From Mesorhizobium huakuii (GTDB lineage: Bacteria; Pseudomonadota; Alphaproteobacteria; Rhizobiales; Rhizobiaceae), in contig NZ_CP050296.1 of assembly GCF_014189455.1 (NCBI RefSeq), forward strand, positions 3,592,001 through 3,656,000: a stretch of DNA of 64,000 nucleotides. Reading direction: 5' to 3'. This document shows positions 50,190 to 59,556 of this stretch, in pieces. The translations under genes were made by a program, and so were the position numbers. The first letter of the stretch is position 1. The number at the start of each line of letters is the position of its first letter. Below the pieces are notes generated by a model that did no database searches, was not told the DNA's origin, and was given only the letters and a program-made list of their open reading frames with translations.

Positions 50190-51086
50190 TCAGTCGCGCG
50201 ATAGGGACAGTCCCGCGAGAAGCGGCGCGTACGCGGCGAGCCTGCGGGATACGAACTCGGTGAAGAGCCGCACGCGCTTTGTCTTGCGTGTCTCACCCTG
50301 TGTGAGAAGCCAAACCGTTCCGTATATGTGCAGGTCGGTACCCGGCACCCTCACCAGCAGGGGGTCGGCATCGCCGATGAAGCACGGCAGTGTCGTCATC
50401 CCGAGCCCTTGCCGTACAGCAACGATCTGCGCCTCGCCGTCCGTGACCCTGAACGGAACTTCGGCGGTGCGAACCTCACCCTCACTGGCCCATTGCGGGA
50501 TTCCATGAATGCTTATGACGATCCAGCGGATGGGGTCAGGCGCGCCCGCACGCCATGCGGCCAGTCGATCCCGGGACATGTAGACGCCGCCGAACAGCTC
50601 CGGCCCCTTCAGGCCGTGAAGATTGAGCGGCAGGGTTTTGCGGTCGTAGACGACGCGGATCGCCACGTCGGCCTCTCGGTTGGTCAGATTTGCCAGCTCG
50701 CCGGACGACAGGATTTCTATCTCGATATCCGGATGCAGACGCGCGAAATCGGCGAAGTCCGGCATGAGCAGGTTTGTCGCGAGGGTCGGTGCCAGCGTCA
50801 CGCGCAGAAGCCCGCGCACGCTCTGGTCGCGACCGAAGACGCGCGTCTCCAGCTGGAGCGACGACGCTTCCATCTGGTCCGCGAGCTCGAGGACCTCCTC
50901 GCCCGCAGCCGTCAGGCGGTAGCCCGAAGGCAGCTTTTCGAACATGTGCGCCCCGAGGCGTTCCTCGAGCTGGGCGATGCGTCGCAGCACGGTTGAATGA
51001 TTCACCCCGAGGCGCGTGGCGGCAGCCCGCACCGAGCCTCCGCGCGCGACGGCGAGAAAGTAGCGAACGTCATCCCAGTCGATCAT
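50190..51086 (-). CDS. LysR-family transcriptional regulator
   Basis: A 298-residue LTTR. The N-terminal HTH is WDDVRYFLAVARGGSVRAAA (residues 4-23) with LGVNHSTVLRRIAQLEERLG, and the C-terminal part is a substrate-binding domain (LRVTLAPTLATNLLMPDFADF). I chose the ATG at 51086. It is divergent from an SDR-NAD(P)-NTF2-methyltransferase block and probably controls it. The inducer is unknown. Confidence 0.9.
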   Translation of the reverse strand: MIDWDDVRYFLAVARGGSVRAAATRLGVNHSTVLRRIAQLEERLGAHMFEKLPSGYRLTAAGEEVLELADQMEASSLQLETRVFGRDQSVRGLLRVTLAPTLATNLLMPDFADFARLHPDIEIEILSSGELANLTNREADVAIRVVYDRKTLPLNLHGLKGPELFGGVYMSRDRLAAWRAGAPDPIRWIVISIHGIPQWASEGEVRTAEVPFRVTDGEAQIVAVRQGLGMTTLPCFIGDADPLLVRVPGTDLHIYGTVWLLTQGETRKTKRVRLFTEFVSRRLAAYAPLLAGLSLSRD

Positions 51087-51378
51087 GGTGCAATCCCGCA
51101 CCGCGCGGTGCGCCTTCCAAAGCCCGTGTCCAACACATCGAACAGCATCTCGTATGTGGGTGGCGCGGGGCGGTTATCATAGCCCATGCCAACAAGCGCG
51201 GCCTAATCCTAAATGGCGGAACCTTATCGTCGCGGCTGCCGTTAATAGCCGTACCGGATCGATTTCGCACCACCGATGTGCGCGCTTCCTCACTCAACGC
51301 CTGACCTCAGCAGACCCATCTTCAAGGTCTCGGGGCTTTCCCGAATGACCAAGGCGGAAGCCTGGAAGGATGCACGTC

Positions 51379-52113
51379 ATGACCAGATTGAATGGAAAGA
51401 CCGCCGTCATCACCGGCGGCGCCACCGGCATCGGCCGCGCCGCGCGCAAAGCGATTCATCGAGGAGGGCGCCTTCGTCTTCATCTTCGGCCGCCGACAGG
51501 AAGCGCTCGACGCCGCTGTGGCGGACCTCGGGCCCAATGCCCGCGCAGTGAAAGGCTCGGTCTCGGATGAGGCCGACCTCGACCGGCTGTACGCGGCGGT
51601 GAAGGCCGAGCGCGGAAGCCTCGACATCGTCTTCGCCAATGCCGGGGCCGGAGGCCGCTTCCGCTCGGCCGGATCACCGCCGAGCACATTGACGAAACCT
51701 TCGACACCAATGTGAAGGGTACGATTTTCACGGTCCAGAAGGCGTTGCCGCTGATGGGCCCGGGCGCTTCGATCATCCTGACCGGATCGAGCGCCGGCAC
51801 CACGGGCGCCCCGGGTTTCACTGCCTACAGCGCGAGCAAGGCGGCAGTGCGCAATCTTGCGCGGACCTGGGCGGAGGACCTGAAGGGCACCGGCATCCGG
51901 GTCAACGTGTTGTCGCCCGGGGCGACGGCGACCGAACTCGCCAAGGAAGCGCTGGGCGAGGAGGGCCAGAAGGCCTACGGCGCGATGACTCCGCTCCAGC
52001 GCATGGCCGATCCCGCGGAGATCGCGGCGGTGGCGGCCTTTCTCGCATCGTCGGACAGCAGCTTCATGACCGCCAGTGAGGTCGCCGTCGACGGCGGCCT
52101 GGCACAACTCTGA
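51379..52113 (+). pseudogene. SDR oxidoreductase with two compensating frameshifts
   Basis: Three frames together make one 245-codon SDR: MTRLNGKTAVITGGATGIGR, then AKRFIEEGAFVFIFGRRQEA, then TAEHIDETFDTNVKGTIFTV with active-site YSASK. One extra base lies near 51445 and one base is missing near 51665 (TTCC where TTCCC fits), so the ends are in the same frame. That pattern suggests read errors, not decay. It is a close relative of the next gene (shared VQKALPL and DGGLAQ/DGGMAQ ends), so the two arose by duplication. The substrate is unknown. Confidence 0.75.
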
Positions 52114-52179
52114 CCCCGGCGAGGGCCACGCTTCTCAAACTTTACGAAAACCAAAACACACGACCAAAGGCGAAAGATT

Positions 52180-52932
52180 ATGAAAAAACTCGAAGGTAAG
52201 GTTGCCGTCATCACAGGCGGAAGCAGCGGGATTGGCTTGGCGACGGCCAAGCGCTTTGTAGAAGAAGGTGCACACGTCGTAATCACTGGGCGACGAGAGA
52301 AAGAGCTGAAGGAGGCCGCAGCCTTCATCACGAGAAACGTTACGACGGTCGTCGGCGACGTGTCGCGCTTGGAAGATCTGGACCGGCTCTATGCCATCGT
52401 GAAAGAGAAACATGGCCACATCGACGTTCTCTTCGCGAACGCCGGCGCAGGGACAATCGCACCGCTCGCAGCAGCTACTGAGGCCCACTTCGATCAGACC
52501 TTCGACGTGAACGTGAAGGGGCTGTTCTTCACGGTGCAGAAGGCCCTTCCCCTCTTCAAAGACGGCGGTTCGATTATTCTGAATTCTTCGGTTTCGAACG
52601 TGTTGGGGTTGCCGGGGTTTAGCACATACGCCGCGAGTAAGGCGGCAGTGCGCAACTTCTCGCGCGCTTGGACTCTAGAGCTGAAAGACCGAAAAATCCG
52701 AGTGAATACGATGAGCCCCGGAGCCATCGAGACCCCCGCCTTGGAGACAACGACGGGCCTTACCCCTGAGCAAGCCGAGCAAGCGGTCGCCCAGTTTGCT
52801 GCACAGATCCCAATGGGTCGCAGGGGCAAACCAGAGGAAATCGCGGCTGCTGTCACGTTCCTCGCCTCCGATGATAGTTCTTACATCACCGGTGTGGATC
52901 TCGCCGTCGACGGAGGCATGGCGCAGGTCTGA
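52180..52932 (+). CDS. SDR-family oxidoreductase
   Basis: A 250-residue classical SDR: TGGSSGIG near residue 13, FANAGAGTIAP, the Ser-containing SIILNSSVSN and active-site YAASK. It ends ITGVDLAVDGGMAQV. Codon use is more A/T-rich in the third position than in the EPS genes, unlike its duplicated neighbour at 51379, which hints at separate acquisition. It is in a row of small oxidoreductase genes under a divergent LysR regulator. The substrate is unknown. Confidence 0.88.
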   Translation: MKKLEGKVAVITGGSSGIGLATAKRFVEEGAHVVITGRREKELKEAAAFITRNVTTVVGDVSRLEDLDRLYAIVKEKHGHIDVLFANAGAGTIAPLAAATEAHFDQTFDVNVKGLFFTVQKALPLFKDGGSIILNSSVSNVLGLPGFSTYAASKAAVRNFSRAWTLELKDRKIRVNTMSPGAIETPALETTTGLTPEQAEQAVAQFAAQIPMGRRGKPEEIAAAVTFLASDDSSYITGVDLAVDGGMAQV

Positions 52933-53025
52933 GCCCGGCGCGGTCCCGTGGCTGGCCCTTCAACCCCGCCAGTAGTGATCCCGCTTCTCAAACTTTAGCT
53001 CCAACACAAGATTAGGAGAAACATT

Positions 53026-53629
53026 GTGAGCTACGCAATTATCGGCTTCGGCAATATCGGCAAGGCCCTGGCCAAGGCGTTCGCACGCAAGGGCATCGAC
53101 GTGTCCGTTGCAACCACGCGCGACCCGGAAAGCTTTGCAGCCGATGCCGCCGCGTTCGGGCCCACGATCATTCCCAAAAAGCTGGCGGATGCGGTCAAGG
53201 CGGACATCATCTTTTTGGCTGTTCGTTTCGAGTCGCACCCTGATGTCGCGAAGGCGCTCGCCACCTGGCAGGGGAAGACCATCGTCGATGTGACCAATGC
53301 CTACGGCGTGCCTCCTGAAAAATTGGGGGGGACAGCCGTCTTCCAAGTTCGTCGCACAGGCATTTTCTGGTGCAAAACTGGTCAAGGGCTTCAACCATCT
53401 GGTCGCTGCCGTCCTTGATCAGGATCCGGCCCTACATAGTGGCAGAAGAGTCGTATTTCTGGCGAGCGACGATGACGCTGCCGCAGCGGAGATTGCTGCG
53501 CTCGCGGAAAAGCTCGGTTTCTCGCCGATCAAACTTGGCGGGCTTTCGGAAGGTGGGCTGCTGGTCCATGCGCGCGGAAATAGCTGGGGTCAGTTGATCT
53601 TTAAGGACCTGGTCAAGTTCGACGGATGA
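53026..53629 (+). pseudogene. NADP-dependent oxidoreductase (F420-type reductase family), frameshift in a G7 run
   Basis: The frame opens at a GTG with AGGAGA upstream: SYAIIGFGNIGKALAKAFAR is a Rossmann dinucleotide fold. It continues to VPPEKLGG. After the G7 run at 53325-53331 the next frame carries on sensibly (QPSSKFVAQAFSGAKLVKGF to FKDLVKFDG). Removing one G joins them into about 200 residues, the usual length for the NADPH-dependent F420-reductase-like family (COG2085). The true substrate in a non-F420 organism is unknown. A sequencing error in the G run is likely. Confidence 0.75.
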
Positions 53630-53710
53630 GCACGACGTGCCAACAGGCAGGCCCACGATACACGGATCGGGTCGAGCAATATCCGACCCAGGCGAAATGG
53701 AGAAATTCCC

Positions 53711-54139
53711 ATGAGTATCGAGAAGAACATCCAGACCGTGAAGGACTTCTTCGCCGCGATCGGCAGCGGCGACAAGGAGGCTCTGTTGGCGCTGGTCGCC
53801 GAAGACATCGAGTGGATCATCCCGGGCGAGGACTGGCCGCTGGCCGGAACGCGCCACGGACACGCCGGGCTGGCGGATTTGCTTGAGACGGCATCCAAGT
53901 CGATAGAAACGTCCACCGAACCCCGGGAATTCGTAGCGCAGGGGGACCGGGTGCTGGTCGTCGGCTCCGCTAGGGGGAAGATCAAAGCCACGAACAAGAC
54001 GTTCGAGGACGACTGGATCTTCGCCATCACAGTCCGGCACGGCAGGCTGACCACCATCCGGGAATACGTCGATACACAAGCACTGGCGCGCGCCGCGCGG
54101 ATGGACGCGCCCGGGCGCTCGTCTAATGCCCAACCGTAA
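53711..54139 (+). CDS. SnoaL/NTF2-like protein (ketosteroid isomerase-related)
   Basis: A 142-residue NTF2-fold protein: VKDFFAAIGSGDKEALLALV, EDIEWIIPGEDWPLAGTRHG and WIFAITVRHGRLTTIREYVDT. These are the helix, acidic-pocket and strand parts of the SnoaL/limonene-epoxide-hydrolase-type superfamily. GGAG precedes the ATG. It is in the LysR-linked block. Enzymatic activity cannot be assigned. Confidence 0.8.
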   Translation: MSIEKNIQTVKDFFAAIGSGDKEALLALVAEDIEWIIPGEDWPLAGTRHGHAGLADLLETASKSIETSTEPREFVAQGDRVLVVGSARGKIKATNKTFEDDWIFAITVRHGRLTTIREYVDTQALARAARMDAPGRSSNAQP

Positions 54140-54150
54140 AGGAGATTCCG

Positions 54151-54783
54151 ATGTACGACCAATCCAAGCTATCCGAGTTGATCCGGTTCGCACGTGTAGA
54201 TGCGGGCTCCACAGTCATTGACGTCTACCCAGGCGACGGCGATTGGACGCGCCTGTTCTCCGACATCGTGGGCCCCGGAGGTCGGGTCTACAGCTTCGTG
54301 CCGGCCGAAGTTGCCGACTTCAAGAACGATCCGGTTGGCCGCATGCGGACGCTCGCGAAGGAGCCGGGCCGAGAGAATGTCGAAGCCGTCTCGGCGGACC
54401 TCGTCGCGATGCCGGAGGTCACGCAGCCAGCGGATGTCCTGTGGCTGCACCTGTTCTACCACGACCTCCACACCGTGCTGATTCAGAAGAAGGGTGCGAC
54501 GGCGGCCGACTTCAATCGAGCTGTCTACAAGCGGCTGAAGCCCGGTGGGTCCTACGTCATCGTCGACCACGCCGCCGCCGCTGGGTCGGGCACGAGCGAC
54601 ACCCAGGCGCTGCATCGGATCGACCCTGCCTCCGTTCGCGAGGAGGTGGAGGCGGCCGGCTTCGTACTGGACGCGGAAAGCACAGCGCTCGCGAACAAGG
54701 ACGATCCGCGCTCGATCAAGGTCTTCGATCCCTCGATCAAGGGCGAGACCGATCGCTTCGCGTATCGGTTCGTGAAGCCCTGA
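54151..54783 (+). CDS. Predicted SAM-dependent methyltransferase (COG4798 type)
   Basis: A 210-residue protein with a class I methyltransferase fold: GSTVIDVYPGDGDWTRLFSD (SAM-binding glycine replaced partly by PGDGDW), GGRVYSFVPAEV and LKPGGSYVIVDHAA with RIDPASVREEVEAAGF. The family is often exported, but no signal peptide is seen here. It starts 11 bases after the previous gene, with GGAG upstream. The acceptor is unknown. Confidence 0.82.
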   Translation: MYDQSKLSELIRFARVDAGSTVIDVYPGDGDWTRLFSDIVGPGGRVYSFVPAEVADFKNDPVGRMRTLAKEPGRENVEAVSADLVAMPEVTQPADVLWLHLFYHDLHTVLIQKKGATAADFNRAVYKRLKPGGSYVIVDHAAAAGSGTSDTQALHRIDPASVREEVEAAGFVLDAESTALANKDDPRSIKVFDPSIKGETDRFAYRFVKP

Positions 54784-54802
54784 CACGTTCCGGCGCCGAA
54801 TT

Positions 54803-54997
54803 CATGTCGACCTCCATGATGGCAGCGTCAATGGATCTTTCCGTGCAGAGCTGGAGGTCGTCTACCAGACAGCAGGCGTGGCGGCGCCATCGCCTGATCA
54901 GGTTTTGCACGGCCTGGAGGCCGACGCCCCGGACCTGATGCCGGCAGGAACGAACACGAATTTCCTCAACCGGACGATGGCGTCTAAGCGGCCTTGA
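54803..54997 (+). pseudogene. Possible 3' gene remnant
   Basis: A 64-codon stretch without a start reads plausibly as protein (DGSVNGSFRAELEVVYQTAG, then DQVLHGLEADAPDLM, then TNTNFLNRTMAS) and ends at a TGA at 54995. It overlaps the acyltransferase end by 14 bases. I recognise no family. It may be the other edge of the inserted block, or chance. Confidence 0.3.
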
Positions 54998-56066
54998 GCC
55001 GGTAGCGGAAGACGGTGTGGTCGAGCAGCAGCCGGATGCGCGGTTCGGCCTCGGTCGCGACCAGCCAGCTTGCCGCGATCATGGTCGCGGCGACGACTGC
55101 CATCGACAGGAGATAAGGCACTCCGGCACGGACCATCGGCCCAAGCATTGCCGCGCCGACGACGTCGTGGATCAGGTAGAGCGGATAGGTCATCAGGCCG
55201 ATCCGGCGCCAGCCGCTCCAGCTGAGGTCGAGCCGCAGCGACCATGCCATCAAGGCAATCGCGACGAGGAAGATCAGGATTGGCGGTGCATAGGGCATCA
55301 CCGCATTGACCTTGACGCTGTGGAGGTCGACGGAACTGGCGATCTGCAGCACGCCACCCCCGAGGAACAGCAGGCAGAAGCCAAGGCGAGGGACCGTTAG
55401 CGCCTTGAACCGCATCAGCCACAGCAGCACGCCAACGGCGAAGAAGCAGCCATGATGCACCAGGGTGAGCTGCAGCCAGCGCGTCTCGGCAAAGTCGGCC
55501 AAGCCAAGCGGATAGTAGAGGCACCAGAACAGCGTGCTGACCAGGCCGATGGCGATAGCAACGGCCTCCATCAGATGGAAGCGGCCAAGCTGCAGCAGGA
55601 CCCAGACGATGGCATAGAAGGCGATCTCGATGCCGAGTGTCCAATAGACGCTGTCCACCCAGGGACCGTAGGGCGCGAACAGGCCGGTGCGGACCAGCCT
55701 GACCGCCGCGTCGGTCGGCCAGCTCAGGCCGATCAGCAGCAACAGCACGGCGGTGATGGGCGCGCAGATCCAGACCGCCGGCGCCAGCCGTTTGACCCTG
55801 GCCTCGAAAAACCGCAGCGGCGTCGATTTTTCGGCGCTGAAAGCGATGACAAAGCCGCTGATGACGAAGAAGATCTCGACGCCAACCCAGCCTGACCCGA
55901 CCCAGGCGCCTATACCAGGCTGCGGGGGAACACCACCCGTGGCCTGCGCCGAGATGCCATCGGGATAAGCCCACACCCAGAAGCCATAATGGTAGACCAT
56001 CACAAGCACGGCGGCGAGAAACCGCAATATGTCGACGCCGCCAAACGTAATTTTCTGCTGAGCCAT
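54984..56066 (-). CDS. Membrane acyltransferase 3 family protein (ExoZ/ExoH type)
   Basis: A 360-residue integral membrane protein with about ten hydrophobic segments. It has the acyltransferase-3 signature FGGVDILRFLAAVLVMVYHY (N-terminal R and H), VEIFFVISGFVIAFSA and RFFEARVKRLAPAVW. Such enzymes add acetyl (ExoZ) or succinyl (ExoH) groups to EPS sugars in the inner membrane. An EPS-motif copy lies 43 bases upstream, so it probably belongs to the EPS regulon although separated from exoP by the LysR/SDR block. Confidence 0.88.
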   Translation of the reverse strand: MAQQKITFGGVDILRFLAAVLVMVYHYGFWVWAYPDGISAQATGGVPPQPGIGAWVGSGWVGVEIFFVISGFVIAFSAEKSTPLRFFEARVKRLAPAVWICAPITAVLLLLIGLSWPTDAAVRLVRTGLFAPYGPWVDSVYWTLGIEIAFYAIVWVLLQLGRFHLMEAVAIAIGLVSTLFWCLYYPLGLADFAETRWLQLTLVHHGCFFAVGVLLWLMRFKALTVPRLGFCLLFLGGGVLQIASSVDLHSVKVNAVMPYAPPILIFLVAIALMAWSLRLDLSWSGWRRIGLMTYPLYLIHDVVGAAMLGPMVRAGVPYLLSMAVVAATMIAASWLVATEAEPRIRLLLDHTVFRYRLKAA

Positions 56067-56108
56067 ACCGCACCGTCGGATGGCCCCCCGCCCTCACTGT
56101 AGGGTGGC

Positions 56109-56124
56109 TTGCTGCATTGCACAA
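56109..56124 (-). promoter_or_regulatory. EPS-cluster motif, copy before the acyltransferase gene
   Basis: The minus strand reads TTGTGCAATGCAGCAA, matching the right half (RNTGCAGCAA) of the EPS motif exactly; the left half is shifted by two bases. It directly follows a TTTATT -10-like element and is 43 bases before the start. Confidence 0.45.
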
Positions 56125-56199
56125 TAAAAGTATTGCTTGCCGGTCAGGATTGGCCAACCGGCAAGGGAAGGTTGCGCGGAACCACTTGCCGCACTGACC

Positions 56200-58107
56200 T
56201 CAAACGCCGATCCCGCGCGCCCTCATCGCCGCGGTGATCTCGTCGAGGATGGCCGGGTCGTCGATGGTCGCCGGCATCGTCCACGCTTCCTTGTCGGCGA
56301 TCTTCTGCATGGTGCCGCGCAGGATCTTTCCCGAGCGCGTCTTGGGCAGGCGCTTGATCGTCACCACGGTCTTGAAAGCGGCGACCGGGCCGATGCGCTC
56401 GCGCACCAGCGCGACGACCTCCTTCTCGATGGCGCCGCCGTCGCGCGCGACACCGGCGTTCAGCACCACGAAGCCCAATGGAATTTGCCCCTTCATAGCA
56501 TCGGCGATGCCGACGACGGCGCATTCGGCGACATCAGGATGGGCGGCCAGCACCTCTTCCATGGCGCCGGTCGACAGCCGGTGGCCGGCGACGTTGATGA
56601 TGTCGTCGGTGCGGGCCATGACATAGAGATAGCCGTCCTCGTCGAGCATGCCGGCATCGGCCGTCTTGTAGAAGCCGGGGAACTCCTCGAGATAGGCTTG
56701 GCGGAAGCGCTGGTCGGCGTTCCACAGCGTCGGCAGGCAGCCGGCCGGCAGCGGCAGCTTGACCACGACATTGCCCAGCGTCCCGCGCGGCACCTCGTGG
56801 CCGGCATCGTCGAGCACGCGGATGTCGTAGCCGGGCATTGGCACGCCGGGCGAGCCGTATTTCACCGGCAGCAGGCCAAGCCCGGCGGGGTTGATGGTCA
56901 TCGGCGAACCGGTCTCGGTCTGCCACCAATGATCGACCACCGGTACGTTCAGCTTCTGCTCCGCCCATTTGATGGTTTCGGGGTCGGCGCGCTCGCCGGC
57001 GAGGAACAGGGTGCGGAATTTCGACAGATCGTATCTGGGAACGAACTCGCCCTTGGGATCCTGCCCCTTGATGGCGCGGAAGGCAGTCGGCGCGGTGAAC
57101 AGCGCGACGACGCCATGGTCCGAGATCACCCGCCAATAGGTGCCGGCGTCGGGCGTGCCGATCGGCTTGCCTTCGAACAGGATGCTGGTGCAGCCATGCA
57201 GCAGCGGTCCGTAGACGATGTAGGAATGGCCGACCACCCAGCCGACATCGGACGCCGCCCAGAACACTTCGCCCGGCTTGACGCCGAACTCGTTTTCCAT
57301 CGTCCATTTCAGCGCGACCATGTGGCCGCCATTGTCGCGCACGATGCCCTTGGGCTGGCCGGTCGTGCCTGACGTGTAGATGATGTAGAGCGGGTCGGTG
57401 GCGAGCACCGGCTCGCAATCGACATTGGCGCCGGCCGCCCGCTCGCGCGCGACGGCATCGGCATAGTCGATGTCGAAATGCTCCTTCAAATCGCAGCGCA
57501 TCTGGTCACGCTGCAGGATCAGGCAGGCATCCGGCTTGTGACGGGACATCTCGATCGCTTTGTCGAGCAACGGCTTGTAGGCAACGATCCGGCCCGGCTC
57601 CAGGCCGCAGGAGGCCGAGATGATCAGCTTCGGCTTGGCGTCGTCGATGCGGGTGGCCAATTCATGTGAGGCAAAGCCGCCGAAGACGACCGAATGCACG
57701 GTGCCGATGCGGGCGCAGGCGAGCATGGCTATGGCCGCCTCCGCCACCATCGGCATGTAGATGATGACGCGGTCGCCCTTTGCGACACCCCGGTTCTTCA
57801 GCACCGAGGTCAGCGCCACCACTTCGCGCTTCAGCTCGGCATAGGTGAATTTTTTCACCGTTCCGGTGATGGCGCTGTCATGGATCAGCGCGATCTGGTC
57901 GGCGCGCCCGCCGGCGACATGCCGGTCGATGGCGTTGTAGCAGGTGTTGCAGGTCGCGCCGGTGAACCAGCGGCCATAGACGCCCGCTGTGGCATCGAAC
58001 ACCTTGTCCCAGGGCGAATACCAGTCGATGGCGCCGGCCGCGTCCGCCCAGAATTGTTCCGGGTCGCGTTTCCAGCCGTCATAGACCTCGTGGTAGCGTG
58101 AAGCCAT
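56200..58107 (-). CDS. prpE: Propionyl-CoA synthetase (AMP-forming)
   Basis: A 635-residue ACS-family enzyme: P-loop YTSGTTGQPKGIV, A5 motif QTETGSPM, YVMARTDDIINVAGHR, and the catalytic Lys in RTRSGKILRGTM. The N-terminus YHEVYDGWKRDPEQFWADAA and substrate segment DVGWVVGHSYIVYGPL are PrpE-like rather than acetyl-CoA-synthetase-like. It activates propionate (or acetate) with CoA and ATP. Upstream 150 bases are free. It is independent of the EPS genes. Confidence 0.88.
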   Translation of the reverse strand: MASRYHEVYDGWKRDPEQFWADAAGAIDWYSPWDKVFDATAGVYGRWFTGATCNTCYNAIDRHVAGGRADQIALIHDSAITGTVKKFTYAELKREVVALTSVLKNRGVAKGDRVIIYMPMVAEAAIAMLACARIGTVHSVVFGGFASHELATRIDDAKPKLIISASCGLEPGRIVAYKPLLDKAIEMSRHKPDACLILQRDQMRCDLKEHFDIDYADAVARERAAGANVDCEPVLATDPLYIIYTSGTTGQPKGIVRDNGGHMVALKWTMENEFGVKPGEVFWAASDVGWVVGHSYIVYGPLLHGCTSILFEGKPIGTPDAGTYWRVISDHGVVALFTAPTAFRAIKGQDPKGEFVPRYDLSKFRTLFLAGERADPETIKWAEQKLNVPVVDHWWQTETGSPMTINPAGLGLLPVKYGSPGVPMPGYDIRVLDDAGHEVPRGTLGNVVVKLPLPAGCLPTLWNADQRFRQAYLEEFPGFYKTADAGMLDEDGYLYVMARTDDIINVAGHRLSTGAMEEVLAAHPDVAECAVVGIADAMKGQIPLGFVVLNAGVARDGGAIEKEVVALVRERIGPVAAFKTVVTIKRLPKTRSGKILRGTMQKIADKEAWTMPATIDDPAILDEITAAMRARGIGV

Positions 58108-58262
58108 CCGTAACCTCCCCAGGAACCGTTTGCCGTCTTTGCCAACAGCCTATGCTGTTTTTTCCGGCGCTGTCTTCCCTGATTTTCGTCTGAGCCGGTC
58201 CCGGCTTGACCCCTGACGTCCCGTATCGTGAAGTGACGTCGTCTCGGCGGAGGATATGAACA

Positions 58263-59112
58263 ATGCGCCATCCAGCGCCAATCATGGCAAAACCGGTGTT
58301 TGCGCTGACGATCGGCGCGGCGCTCGCCATCTCAACCGCAACTGCTCTGGCCGGAGACGCCGCGGCAAGGCGCATCATCGGCTTTTCGCCCGATGGCAGC
58401 TATTTCGCCTTCGAGCAATATGGTGAGCTTGATGGCGGCGCCTCGGCTTCCGGTTATTCCGAGATCGATATCATCGACACCCGCAGCGATGAATTCGTCG
58501 GCGGCAAGCCAATCCTGATCGTCGACGAATCCGAGGACGCGACGCTGACCCTCGAACAGGCGAGGGCGCAAGCGGCTGCCAAAGCGGCACCAATCTTGGC
58601 CAAATACGCTATCGCAGCGCGCGGCAAGCAGACTGCCTCCGACAAATTCACTTTTCCCGGCGAGATCGTCGGCTACAACGACATTTCGCGCCTCGAGCAG
58701 GTGTCGCAGAAATGGCTTTCGCCGCTCTACGACGAGACGGATGTTTCGACGATCCAGCTGGACGAGATCTCTGGCCAACAGCACGGTCGATTGTTCAGGG
58801 AGTTTCGACGACACCCAGCAGGGCGACCAGGCACCTCAAGGCAACAAGACGCTTCAAGGGGATAAGACTGGCAAGGCGCTCGGCTTCCGGCTGACGCTGC
58901 AGGGCCAGGACGGCAAGCCGTTCAAGACCTTGCATGAGGACAAGGCCGTGCCGGGATCGAGAAACTGCCCGACTTCCTACAGCCTGTCGGAATCCTATGA
59001 GTACACACCTCCCGGCAAACCGGCAGTGATCGCCGTGCTGGTTCAGCGCTTCAGTCAGGGCTTTGAAGGACGCGACCGCCGCTTCATCGCCGTGACCGGG
59101 CAACCTCACTGA
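58263..59112 (+). pseudogene. Secreted DUF2259-like protein, frameshifted
   Basis: The first frame has a signal peptide (PVFALTIGAALAISTATALA, cut near AGDAA) and the DUF2259 start RIIGFSPDGSYFAFEQYGE. After about 58765-58800 the reading continues in another frame, GSFDDTQQGDQAPQG to VLVQRFSQGFEGRDRRFI, the typical end of this family of predicted secreted proteins. The frame offset is one base. Joined it is about 280 residues. Function unknown, periplasmic by signal peptide. The exact slip site cannot be fixed by eye. Confidence 0.7.
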
Positions 59113-59165
59113 CCAACCGATAGCCGTCTAACGAACGGTATTCATTGGACAAAATGTCGACTGCA

Positions 59166-59282
59166 CTAGATCGGCAGGGCCACAAGCATGAGGCCTACGC
59201 CGCCGAAGATCAAAATGGCTGCCGCCAGGGTTTTCCGATGACGTTCGAAAGTCGTCGGAGCCCGCTCCCAGTTGTAACGCAT
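59166..59282 (-). CDS. Small single-pass membrane protein (38 residues)
   Basis: A 38-residue frame with a strong GGGGAG eight bases before its ATG. The first 17 residues are charged (NWERAPTTFERHRKT) and the rest is one hydrophobic segment (LAAAILIFGGVGLMLVAL). The layout resembles many small inner-membrane proteins. It is not a lasso precursor. The family is unknown. Confidence 0.5.
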   Translation of the reverse strand: MRYNWERAPTTFERHRKTLAAAILIFGGVGLMLVALPI

Positions 59283-59556
59283 ACGCTATCTCCCCAAAAC
59301 CCCGGGAGTCCTTACCTTACTTAGGGGAAGGAACGCAACTGTCCGGCCCGTCAACACACTTGCCTGGGGCGTCATCGCGACGACTATTTCTGGGACGGTT
59401 TTCGGCCGGGAGCAGTTGAGGCCGCATTCTGCGATCGGCAGGACTCCGTCGCAAAGGCAAAGCAACGTGGGCCATCTCCCCCGGCCGGCCGATAGACAGC
59501 GCCCCACCACCGCGCTATCTCATTTCGGGGTTCTTGCAGGCTTGTCGGGGTTGGCG

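Noticed and set aside
20253..56124. Reading the recurrent EPS motif as a nod box, lux box or MucR/Ros site
   Set aside because: It lacks the length and spacing of a nod box and the inverted symmetry of a lux box, and MucR/Ros sites are degenerate and A/T-rich.
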